From Bacteroidota bacterium (GTDB taxonomy: Bacteria > Bacteroidota > Bacteroidia > Chitinophagales > Chitinophagaceae), in contig JAEWIW010000179.1 of assembly GCA_023386855.1 (NCBI GenBank), forward strand, positions 1 through 6,220: DNA of 6,220 bases. Direction: 5' to 3'. Of this stretch, positions 1 through 6,220 are shown piece after piece. Position numbers and translations under genes: made by a program. The notes under the pieces were generated by a model. That model was not told the origin of the DNA, did not search any database, and worked only from the letters and a program-made list of their open reading frames with translations. Position 1 is the stretch's first letter. Every line of letters starts with the position of its first letter.

Positions 1-1385
1 ATTTTACAGGTTCTATTCCTGAAAGGTATCTTGGTCTTGCTTCAAGGATTACTTATTCATATGATGACCGTTATTTCATTGAAGGAAACCTTGGTTACAA
101 TGGTTCTGAAACCTTTGCACCGGAAAACCGTTATGGAGCATTCCCTGCATTTGGTTTTGGATGGGTTCCTTCCAATGAAAAATTCTTCGAGCCGCTCAGC
201 AAAGTGATCTCTTACCTGAAATTCAGGTATTCCGATGGTTTAACCGGTATCGGTAAAATTGGAGGAAGAAGGTTCGCTTATCTAACGCTGTTATCCGACA
301 ACAGGCAGGGATACCGTTTCGCGAGAGATTTTTCTTATACCAGTGGTATCAATGTAGCAGAGTATGGTTCTGATGTGGCCTGGGCAGAATCGCGCAAGCA
401 GGATCTTGGTATGGAGATCAAGTTTCTCAACGATCACCTGTCGTTCATTGTTGATGTGTTCAAGGAAAGAAGAACAGGTATCTTTCTTCAAAGGCAATCA
501 GTTCCCATGTATATGGGTCTTAGCAGTTCGCCCTGGGGTAACCTTGGTGAAGTGGAAAACAAGGGAATTGATGGAACCGTTGAATACAATGGTATGATCG
601 GTGATGTACAATTCTCTGTAAGGGGTAATCTCACCTATAATAAAGATAAACTGCTTGAGAACGATTTGCCTACCCAGCGGTACGACTGGATGGATCCGCG
701 TGGTCATAATATCCTTGCAAGGTTTGGATATGTTGCCGAAGGATTGTTTACCAGCCAGGAAGAGATCGACCAGAGTGCAGTGCCTGGCGATAAGTCGCGT
801 ATCCTGCCCGGCGATATCAAGTATAAGGATCTTAATAATGATGGACTCATCAACAGTTACGACAGAACTGTGATTGGTTATGGTGACGTGCCTTCACTGG
901 TTTATGGTTTTGGATTCAATATCGGGTATAAAGGATTTAATATAGGCGCATTGTTCACCGGCCAGAGCGGTGCTGATATCATGCTTGGCGGTGAAGCCAT
1001 TCAGCCTTTCGGTAATGGTGCTGGTATCTCCAACGTGTTCGCCAATATCACTGACAGGTGGACAGAAAAGAATCCAAGCCAGGATGTGTTTTATCCAAGG
1101 CTGGCCAATGGTGAAGACCGTAACCTCAATAACAAGCAAACCAGCTCATGGTGGTTAAGGGATGCAGATTTCATGCGTTTGAAAACCTTTGAGGTCAGCT
1201 ACAACCTTCCCAAGTCGGTTACAAAGAATGTGTTCACCAATGCCACTGTGTACATCCAGGCGATCAACCCGATCACGTTCTCCAAGTTCGACCTGTGGGA
1301 TCTTGAGAGCACCATCAATACTGGTAATGGTTCAAGATATCCGAACATCAAGTCTTATTCACTGGGTGTAACCGTTGATTTTTAA
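1..1385 (+). CDS. SusC/RagA-family TonB-linked outer membrane transporter, C-terminal part (5' truncated by window)
   Basis: Outer-membrane beta-barrel transporter that imports glycan oligomers using TonB/ExbBD energy, working with the SusD-like lipoprotein encoded next. The frame is open from base 3, well upstream of the first ATG at 204, so the real start lies outside the window and 204 is not the start. The 460 visible residues cover only barrel; the signal peptide, carboxypeptidase-like domain, TonB box and plug are not visible. Family hallmarks are an ITYSYDDRYFIEGNLGYNGS-type strand (residues 22-41), the FPAFGFGWVPSNEKFF segment, KFRYSDG near residues 73-79, a PGDIKYKDLNNDG segment near 269-281, and a barrel-closing C-terminus ending in VTVDF with terminal Phe. 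It stops 19 bases before the susD-like gene, the usual pair arrangement. The family is certain; the substrate cannot be read from this portion. Confidence 0.95.
   Translation, partial: FTGSIPERYLGLASRITYSYDDRYFIEGNLGYNGSETFAPENRYGAFPAFGFGWVPSNEKFFEPLSKVISYLKFRYSDGLTGIGKIGGRRFAYLTLLSDNRQGYRFARDFSYTSGINVAEYGSDVAWAESRKQDLGMEIKFLNDHLSFIVDVFKERRTGIFLQRQSVPMYMGLSSSPWGNLGEVENKGIDGTVEYNGMIGDVQFSVRGNLTYNKDKLLENDLPTQRYDWMDPRGHNILARFGYVAEGLFTSQEEIDQSAVPGDKSRILPGDIKYKDLNNDGLINSYDRTVIGYGDVPSLVYGFGFNIGYKGFNIGALFTGQSGADIMLGGEAIQPFGNGAGISNVFANITDRWTEKNPSQDVFYPRLANGEDRNLNNKQTSSWWLRDADFMRLKTFEVSYNLPKSVTKNVFTNATVYIQAINPITFSKFDLWDLESTINTGNGSRYPNIKSYSLGVTVDF
828..863 (+). other. EF-hand/dockerin-like 12-residue calcium-loop motif in the SusC-like protein
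   Basis: The codons spell DLNNDGLINSYD, which fits the DxNxDGxIxxxD calcium loop with acidic or Asn ligands at loop positions 1, 3, 5, 9 and 12. It follows PGDIKYK and precedes RTVIG. This segment recurs in many SusC-like proteins, so it is a family trait. Calcium binding is an inference from the pattern. Confidence 0.6.
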
Positions 1386-1404
1386 ATTTCCTTAAACGAC
1401 TATT

Positions 1405-3213
1405 ATGAAATTGAAATTTTTTATAGGAATTGGTTTATGCCTGCTATTGTTTTCGATATCAGGATGTAAAAAGTTTCTCGACCAGGTACCCAATGACCGG
1501 CTAACCCTCGAAGAAACATTTAAGAACAGGGCATCGGCGGAAAAATTCCTCGCCAATATTTATGCATTCATTCCAAGAGAAAAGACCCAGCGTTTTGTTG
1601 GGAACTATAATTCAGGACCCTGGACCGGCGCTTCTGATGAAGCGGAATACCTGTGGGGATTTGTGGAGTCCAATGCCATGAACATTGGTAGCTGGGATGC
1701 CGGAAGTGGCTTCACCAAAGCTTTCTGGAGAGATTATTACAGGGGTATCCGTTCCGCTTCAATATTCATCCAGAATATTGACAAGGTAACAGTTGACATT
1801 TCCGAAACACAAAGAAAACAATACAAGGCTGAAGCAAGGGCATTGCGTGCCATGTTCTATTTCTACCTTACCAGGATCTATGGCCCGGTGGTACTGATGG
1901 GAGAAGATCCTGTACCTGTTGATGCTACTGCCGATGAGATCAGGCTTCCAAGGAACAGCATGGATGAATGCGTTGAGTATATAGTATCAGAACTTGATGC
2001 CGCTGCTGCCGACCTTCCTGTGCGTCCACTGAATGATGCGAACATCGCGCGTATCACAAAGCCGATTGCGTTAGCCTTCAAAGGGCAGGCCTTGTTGCTT
2101 GCGGCAAGCCCGCTGTTCAATGGAAACACAGATCTTGCCGCATTGAAGAACACTGATGGCAAGCAGTTGATCAGCCAGACTTATGATGTAAACAAATATA
2201 AGCGTGCTGCTGATGCTTATAAGAGCTTCATTGACCAGTTTGTTCCATCTGTTTTCAACCTGTACAGGAAGAACGATGCCGATGGAAACTACAGTGCATT
2301 CATTTCCTGCAGGGATGTGATCCTGGACGACTGGAACATTGAAACCATTTTCGGACGTAACGATGATGACAACGCACGTAACTATGAAGTAACACCTTAC
2401 CATGATGGCTATGCCTCAGAAGTTAGAGGTAGTGGTGGACTCGGGGCAACACAGAGGATCGTTGATGCATTCTTTATGGCCAATGGTAAACCCATTGAAG
2501 ATCCTACTTCAGGTTATGATGCTTCAGGAACTTCCATGTTCCAGGCACCTGGCGATGACCAGCAAAGAGATGTGTTCAATATGTATGTTAACCGCGAACC
2601 AAGGTTCTATGTTAACATCACATACGATAACAGGAAATGGCTGAATGTTAACTCAGGTGAAGTGGTTACCCGTTTGTATTACCGTGGGAACTCGGGTAAA
2701 GGCATCAGTAATGATTACAGTCCTACCGGCTATGTTGTAAGAAAAGGCGCTATCAAAGGCGACTGGCATAATGGTCTTAACGTGATCGTATTGTACAGGC
2801 TTGCGAACCTTTATCTTGATTATGTAGAGGCGCTGAATGAGTATGATCCTTCAAATCCTGACATATTAAAATATCTTAACCTCATCAGGGACCGTGCAGG
2901 CATCCCCGGGTATGGTGAAGATGACCTTGCAGTACCTGCAGGGCAGGAGGAGATGAGGCAGGCAATTCGCCGTGAAAGACAGGTGGAGCTTGCATTTGAG
3001 AATGTACGGTATTTTGATACCAGGCGATGGAAGATCGCCGAGCAAACCGATAACGGTCCGGCCTACGGTATGAATATCGATGCACCGCTTCCTGAATTCT
3101 ATACGGTAAAACCATTCGAAACCAGGACATTTGCGAAGAGACATTATTTCTTCCCGATTCCTGAAGAAGATGTAAACAATAACCCGGACCTGATTCAAAA
3201 TCCAGGATGGTAA
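1405..3213 (+). CDS. SusD/RagB-family nutrient-binding outer membrane lipoprotein
   Basis: Surface lipoprotein that binds glycan and forms the lid of the SusC transporter. The complete protein has 602 residues, a usual length for the family. The N-terminus is a lipoprotein signal: a basic start (MKLK), a hydrophobic core and a lipobox ending at Cys21 (SISG then C), followed by KKFLDQVP, a classic mature SusD start. Domain hallmarks in order are RALRAMFYFYLTRIYGPVVL (145-164, TPR-like helices), YRLANLYLDYVEALNEY (464-480), LNLIRDRAGIPGY (491-503), RRERQVELAFENVRYFDTRR (522-541) and the C-terminal FFPIP..........QNPGW (582-602). The ATG at 1405 is chosen because it gives the complete signal peptide and lies 19 bases after the susC-like stop. 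No SD-like sequence precedes it. It is probably co-transcribed with its neighbours. The glycan specificity is not evident, since the binding residues of this family vary. Confidence 0.97.
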   Translation: MKLKFFIGIGLCLLLFSISGCKKFLDQVPNDRLTLEETFKNRASAEKFLANIYAFIPREKTQRFVGNYNSGPWTGASDEAEYLWGFVESNAMNIGSWDAGSGFTKAFWRDYYRGIRSASIFIQNIDKVTVDISETQRKQYKAEARALRAMFYFYLTRIYGPVVLMGEDPVPVDATADEIRLPRNSMDECVEYIVSELDAAAADLPVRPLNDANIARITKPIALAFKGQALLLAASPLFNGNTDLAALKNTDGKQLISQTYDVNKYKRAADAYKSFIDQFVPSVFNLYRKNDADGNYSAFISCRDVILDDWNIETIFGRNDDDNARNYEVTPYHDGYASEVRGSGGLGATQRIVDAFFMANGKPIEDPTSGYDASGTSMFQAPGDDQQRDVFNMYVNREPRFYVNITYDNRKWLNVNSGEVVTRLYYRGNSGKGISNDYSPTGYVVRKGAIKGDWHNGLNVIVLYRLANLYLDYVEALNEYDPSNPDILKYLNLIRDRAGIPGYGEDDLAVPAGQEEMRQAIRRERQVELAFENVRYFDTRRWKIAEQTDNGPAYGMNIDAPLPEFYTVKPFETRTFAKRHYFFPIPEEDVNNNPDLIQNPGW

Positions 3214-3217
3214 GCTT

Positions 3218-3910
3218 ATGAAGATTCAACATATTATGTTGACAGCTATTATGGGGATCTCCTACGTTGCGCAGTCGCAGCAGGAGATCCCTGTAGTTTC
3301 TGGCAATAAAGAAAAGACAGCATTCCAGGTTGCAGCAACCTGGGATTCAGCTTATGATGTTCGTTCTGATATTGCTATTGTATATGGTGTGAACGATGCA
3401 GGCGGCCAATTTGCCAAAAGAGTGAAAGCATGGAAAGACCGTGGTTATGAAGTTCACTTTATGACTGGTATAGCATGGGGACAATACCAGGATTATTTCA
3501 CTGGTAAATTTGATGGCAAAACGCATTTCGAAGAAGGCCAGGTAGAACGAAACGGGAATACCATCTGGCATGGAAAGGATGTACCCTATATTGTTCCTGC
3601 AGCAACTTACCTTACTTATATTAAGTCGCATGTTAAGGAAGCGATTGATGCAGGTGTTACCGCTATACACCTTGAAGAGCCGGAATTCTGGGCCCGCGCG
3701 GGTTACAGCGAAGCATTCAAGAAAGAATGGCAAAAGCATTATGGACGTCCATGGCAGGCACAACATGAATCGCCTGAGGCTACCTATCTGTCGTCCAAGC
3801 TGAAATACCAGCTATACCTCAATGCACTGAAAGATGTATTTGCTTATGTAAAAGAATATGCAAGGTCGGTGAATAGAATGTGCGGTGCTATGTGCCTACG
3901 CATTCATTGA
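3218..3910 (+). CDS. N-terminal fragment of the split hydrolase-like gene (signal peptide and first half of the barrel)
   Basis: This reading frame gives 230 residues, of which the first 220 belong to the native protein. It begins 4 bases after the susD-like stop, so translation is probably coupled. Residues 1-20 look like a Sec signal peptide (MKIQ, hydrophobic core, AQS before QQE), with no lipobox cysteine, so a periplasmic or secreted product is expected. The following strands and helices alternate as in a (beta/alpha)8 barrel: RSDIAIVYGV (49-58), GYEVHFMTGIAWGQY (76-90), then VTAIHLEEPEFW (147-158). The Glu-rich strand end HLEEPEFW (E153, E154, E156) sits where clan GH-A enzymes place the acid/base Glu on strand beta4, which makes these candidate catalytic residues by analogy only. 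The last residues, MCGAMCLRIH, are out-of-frame readthrough after the frameshift. Alone the fragment would be an incomplete barrel and almost certainly inactive. Confidence 0.75.
   Translation: MKIQHIMLTAIMGISYVAQSQQEIPVVSGNKEKTAFQVAATWDSAYDVRSDIAIVYGVNDAGGQFAKRVKAWKDRGYEVHFMTGIAWGQYQDYFTGKFDGKTHFEEGQVERNGNTIWHGKDVPYIVPAATYLTYIKSHVKEAIDAGVTAIHLEEPEFWARAGYSEAFKKEWQKHYGRPWQAQHESPEATYLSSKLKYQLYLNALKDVFAYVKEYARSVNRMCGAMCLRIH
3875..3880 (+). other. Probable single-base deletion (frameshift point)
   Basis: At AGAATG the coherent protein passes from frame 2 to frame 1. An original AGAGATG or AGAAATG would restore Arg-Asp/Asn-Val. Upstream, frame 1 is closed by a TAG at 3874-3876; downstream, frame 2 is closed by a TGA at 3908-3910. 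The switch must therefore lie between them, and the protein sense places it in the first few bases. No homopolymer longer than two bases or slippery heptamer is present here. Confidence 0.75.
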
Positions 3911-5394
3911 TCAATTATTCTTCATGGATGATCGTTAGTCCTGAAGCGAGCCTTGCATCTATCAAAGATATGGATGGGTATATAGCGCAGGTATGGACAG
4001 GCACATCGCGGGAGCCTGTTTTTTATAATGGCGTCAGGAAAGAAAGGGTATTTGAAAATGCATTCCTTGAATATGGTTCCATGGTTTCCATGATACAGCC
4101 TACCGGTAAAAAATTATTCTTTCTTACTGATCCTATAGAAGACTGGCCAAGAACATGGGACGATTATAAAAGAAATTACCAGGCTACTTTCACTGCACAG
4201 CTTCTTTACCCGATGGTGGCTGATTATGAAGTGATGCCCTGGCCTAACAGGATCTATAAGGGCAAGTTCAAAATGGAGAACGATACTGTTCGTCAGTCCA
4301 TGCCAGCAGATTATGCTACGCAGGTGCAGGTGATGGTGAATGCATTGAACAGTATGCCAGTTTCTTCGAACAGGCTGAATGGAAATAAAGGCATTGGTGT
4401 GCTGGTATCCAACAGTATGATGTTCCAGCGCTTTCCCACTCACAAGGATTATGATGATCCTGCGTTATCCAACTTTTATGGGATGGCCCTGCCCCTGCTG
4501 AAGCGTGGAGTGCCGGTGGAAACTGTTCACATGGAAAACCTGTTGAATGCAAATGCACTGAAACAAACCCAATTGCTGGTGATGAGCTATTCCAATATGA
4601 AACCATTATCTGAACAATACCATGAAGCCCTGAACAAATGGGTTCGCAATGGTGGAGTGTTACTGTATTATGGAAAAGATAATGATCCGTTTCAATCGGT
4701 AAGGGAATGGTGGAATACAGGAAAGCATCAATACAAAGCGCCTTCAGAACATTTGTTTCAACTGCTTGGAATAAAAGAAAATGAAACCGGTAATTGGAAA
4801 GCAATTGGTAAGGGATACGTAAAAGTGGTAAGGCAGGATCCAAAAGAACTTGTGCTGCAGGCGGGTAACGCTTCAGGATACTATGATGATATCAGCAAGG
4901 GATATGAGCAATTTGCAAGGAAAGGAAAAATGGAATGGAAGAACAATTTTATTTTGGAAAGAGGTCCATATATTATTGCAGCCGTGTTGGATGAAAATGA
5001 AAGCAGTCAACCTCTGACCATAGGAAAGAAAATGATTGACCTGTTTGATCCTGGATTACCCGTAGTTAGCAGTGCATCTGTTGCGCCGGGTAGGCAGGGA
5101 TTCTATTATGATCTTTCAAAAGCACCTGCTGCGCCTTCTGTACTGGCTTCTGCAAGCCGGGTTTCGGATGAAAAGAAGACTGCTTCATCGTATTCCCTGG
5201 TAGTGAAATCGCCTGTAAATACGAAGAACGCGATGCGCATCAAATTATCCAGGCAACCCCGTACAGTTAAGGCAGAAAGAAAAGATGGAAGCGTTGTAGA
5301 GCTTGATAAAAACAAATGGGATAAAGATTCAAATACTTTATTACTGGGCTTTCCCAACCATCATGATGGTGTGCAGCTCAAAATAGAATGGTAA
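3880..5394 (+). CDS. C-terminal fragment of the split hydrolase-like gene (rest of barrel, GATase-like and beta domains)
   Basis: The frame opens after a TAG at 3874-3876. The first possible starts are a GTG at 3880 and an ATG at 3928, and neither looks like a genuine start because the first residues, VRCYVPTHSLINYSSW, read as mid-domain sequence without a signal peptide. The barrel continues with DGYIAQVWTGTSREP and KKLFFLTDPIEDWP (composite D305, E308 and D309 are candidate second catalytic acids), then QLLYPMVADYEVMPWP. Composite residues about 390-490 resemble the GATase-like trimerisation domain of GH42 enzymes: GIGVLVSNS, an ALPLLKRGVPVETVHMENL segment, QLLVMSYSNM, then ALNKWVRNGGVLLYYG. 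That domain has no cysteine, so amidotransferase chemistry is not expected. The C-terminal part (SYSLVVKSPVN to VQLKIEW) looks like a beta-sandwich. The fragment ends 18 bases before the GH172-like gene. Without the first barrel half and an export signal it is unlikely to work by itself. Confidence 0.72.
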   Translation: MRCYVPTHSLINYSSWMIVSPEASLASIKDMDGYIAQVWTGTSREPVFYNGVRKERVFENAFLEYGSMVSMIQPTGKKLFFLTDPIEDWPRTWDDYKRNYQATFTAQLLYPMVADYEVMPWPNRIYKGKFKMENDTVRQSMPADYATQVQVMVNALNSMPVSSNRLNGNKGIGVLVSNSMMFQRFPTHKDYDDPALSNFYGMALPLLKRGVPVETVHMENLLNANALKQTQLLVMSYSNMKPLSEQYHEALNKWVRNGGVLLYYGKDNDPFQSVREWWNTGKHQYKAPSEHLFQLLGIKENETGNWKAIGKGYVKVVRQDPKELVLQAGNASGYYDDISKGYEQFARKGKMEWKNNFILERGPYIIAAVLDENESSQPLTIGKKMIDLFDPGLPVVSSASVAPGRQGFYYDLSKAPAAPSVLASASRVSDEKKTASSYSLVVKSPVNTKNAMRIKLSRQPRTVKAERKDGSVVELDKNKWDKDSNTLLLGFPNHHDGVQLKIEW

Positions 5395-5412
5395 TATAAC
5401 AGCTTGTATATC

Positions 5413-6220
5413 ATGAATAAAAAATCAGCAATGTTGACAAGGATTTTATTGATTGTAATGTTCTTCCAGTTTATTGTTACTGCCAACGGTCAAGCACAAA
5501 CGAAAACGGTCTCACTTCTTTCGGAGATACGGCGTTTAAAAGATGTTTCTCTATTACCAAAATATCTTGATGGTACAACCGTGCAGCAGTTTTCATCCTA
5601 CGACCGGACGGGCATGAACAATGATGGTTTCAGCGGTCAATATTCTTATATAAGGAAACAGGAAGATGGTTCGCTGGTGATCTTTGAAGATAAAGGTAGT
5701 GGTGTTATTGAACGTTTCTGGACGCCAACACCAACCGATGACACGCTGGATTTTTATTTTGATGGAAGCAGTAAGCCTTCATTTTCTATCCGCTTTAATG
5801 ATCTTTATTCGGGTAAGGTTTACCCATTTGTTGAACCACTTGCAGGGCATATTGTAGGAGGTTTTTACAGCTATGTTCCCATTCCCTATAAAAATGGATG
5901 TAAGATCGTTTTCAGGGGAAAGAAGATCCTGTTTCACCAGGTGCAGTACAGGAAGTATCCTGAAGGAACGAATGTCAAAACTTTCCAGGGCCTCCCCGGG
6001 AAGGAAACAAAGCAGGCCATCAATGAACTTTTGGTTTTATGGAAGAAGGATCATAAAACCGTGGCTGACCTTTATGAAAAAGCATTCAAGTCTTCAGTGA
6101 AAAAGACCGTATTAAAGCCTGGGCAGCAAATGCTGTTGGCGGAAATAAGAAATGGTGGACGGATTACCGGCATCGAAATCGATGATCCAAAATTATTTGA
6201 AGGGTTACAAAAGGATATAG
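5413..6220 (+). CDS. DUF2961 / GH172-like secreted protein, N-terminal part (3' truncated by window)
   Basis: The frame is open from the ATG at 5413 to the window edge, giving 269 residues with no stop. A Sec signal peptide is visible: MNKKSAMLTR, hydrophobic ILLIVMFFQFIV, then TANG before QAQT, with probable cleavage near residue 26 and no lipobox. The mature part carries DUF2961 hallmarks: LLSEIRRLKD (35-44), QFSSYDRTGMNNDGFSG (59-75), FEDKGSGVIERFW (91-103), YFDGSSKPSFSI (115-126), YSYVPIPYKNGCKIVF (152-167) and HQVQYRKYPEGT (175-186). These correspond to the first jelly roll of GH172 proteins. A second strand set starts near PGQQMLLAEIRNGGRITGIEI (236-256), suggesting the longer two-jelly-roll form. 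Characterised GH172 enzymes act on alpha-D-fructofuranosides or D-arabinofuranosides, and their catalytic Glu residues lie further C-terminal, beyond this window. It begins 18 bases after the preceding stop, so it is probably in the same operon. The alternative start, Met7 at 5431, would shorten the basic n-region. Confidence 0.88.
   Translation, partial: MNKKSAMLTRILLIVMFFQFIVTANGQAQTKTVSLLSEIRRLKDVSLLPKYLDGTTVQQFSSYDRTGMNNDGFSGQYSYIRKQEDGSLVIFEDKGSGVIERFWTPTPTDDTLDFYFDGSSKPSFSIRFNDLYSGKVYPFVEPLAGHIVGGFYSYVPIPYKNGCKIVFRGKKILFHQVQYRKYPEGTNVKTFQGLPGKETKQAINELLVLWKKDHKTVADLYEKAFKSSVKKTVLKPGQQMLLAEIRNGGRITGIEIDDPKLFEGLQKDI

Larger units (their letters stand above)
3218..5394 (+). pseudogene. Frameshifted gene for a secreted TIM-barrel glycoside-hydrolase-like protein with GATase-like domain
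   Basis: Two consecutive + strand frames read as one protein. Frame 2 runs from the ATG at 3218 through Arg220 (3875-3877), then yields about ten unrelated residues and stops at 3908-3910. Frame 1 continues from 3880 with VRCYVPTHSLINYSSW and runs to a TAA at 5392-5394. Adding one base between about 3875 and 3879 joins them as NR-(D/N)-VRCYVPTHS and gives 725 codons. The composite has an N-terminal signal peptide, a probable TIM barrel (about 40-350), a beta-galactosidase-trimerisation/GATase-like domain (about 390-500) and a C-terminal beta-rich region (about 655-725). Its position between susD-like and GH172-like genes implies a glycan-degrading role. I do not recognise a named family. If the missing base is a sequencing or assembly error, the gene is intact; otherwise it is a recent pseudogene, since both halves look undegraded. 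Confidence 0.8.

Noticed and set aside
204..1385. ATG at 204 as the start of a 393-residue protein
   Set aside because: The same frame is open back to base 3 and already encodes typical SusC barrel sequence, so this is an internal Met.
1386..1404. Promoter or terminator between the susC-like and susD-like genes
   Set aside because: The 19-base gap has no inverted repeat with a T-run and no room for a TTTG/TAnnTTTG-type Bacteroidota promoter. The gaps at 3214-3217 and 5395-5412 are also too short to carry one convincingly.
2071..2403. Minus-strand open frames over the susC/susD-like and hydrolase genes (for example 2071-2403, 2885-3232, 4316-4843)
   Set aside because: They lie wholly or almost wholly within well-supported + strand genes, and their translations show no recognisable domain or plausible gene context.
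3870..3910. Programmed -1 ribosomal frameshift joining the two hydrolase frames
   Set aside because: The usable interval (after the frame 1 TAG at 3874 and before the frame 2 TGA at 3908) has no X-XXY-YYZ slippery heptamer, and I see no obvious strong stem after it. A one-base deletion or sequence error is simpler.
3880..5394. The second half as an independent gene starting at GTG 3880 or ATG 3928
   Set aside because: It would begin in the middle of a barrel, without an export signal, and overlap the previous frame by 31 bases. Its first residues continue the upstream protein directly.
5873..6100. A 75-residue + strand open frame
   Set aside because: It is an out-of-frame shadow inside the GH172-like gene, which stays open in frame 1 across the whole interval with recognisable family motifs.

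Overview
The window looks like part of a polysaccharide utilization locus (PUL) from a member of the Bacteroidota. A SusC/RagA-type TonB-dependent transporter is followed directly by a SusD/RagB-type lipoprotein, a pairing essentially confined to that phylum. No Shine-Dalgarno-like sequence precedes the starts, which fits weak SD use in these bacteria. Moderate GC and the sequence style suggest an environmental, Chitinophagaceae-like lineage, but that finer placement is only an inference.

Layout, all on the + strand: (1) 1-1385, the C-terminal 460 residues of a SusC-like outer-membrane transporter, with its 5' part outside the window; (2) 1405-3213, a complete SusD-like glycan-binding lipoprotein; (3) 3218-5394, a secreted protein of about 725 residues that I read as a TIM-barrel glycoside-hydrolase-like enzyme with a GATase-like middle domain, split here by a one-base frameshift near 3877; (4) 5413 to the window end, the N-terminal 269 residues of a DUF2961/GH172-type protein, open at the right edge. 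The gaps between genes are 19, 4 and 18 bases, so the four very probably form one operon. No gene-free stretch exceeds 20 bases, and I see no RNA gene, mobile element, CRISPR array, terminator or internal promoter.

Working model: SusD captures an oligosaccharide at the cell surface and SusC imports it with energy from TonB. The two exported enzymes, which carry signal peptides without a lipobox, trim it in the periplasm. The known activities of GH172 (alpha-D-fructofuranosidase/difructose dianhydride I hydrolase and D-arabinofuranosidase) point towards a furanoside-containing glycan. That substrate guess is weak, because this GH172 relative is incomplete and its catalytic half is not visible. 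The two most interesting points are the unclassified hydrolase-like protein and its frameshift, which is either a real inactivation or a sequencing/assembly error.
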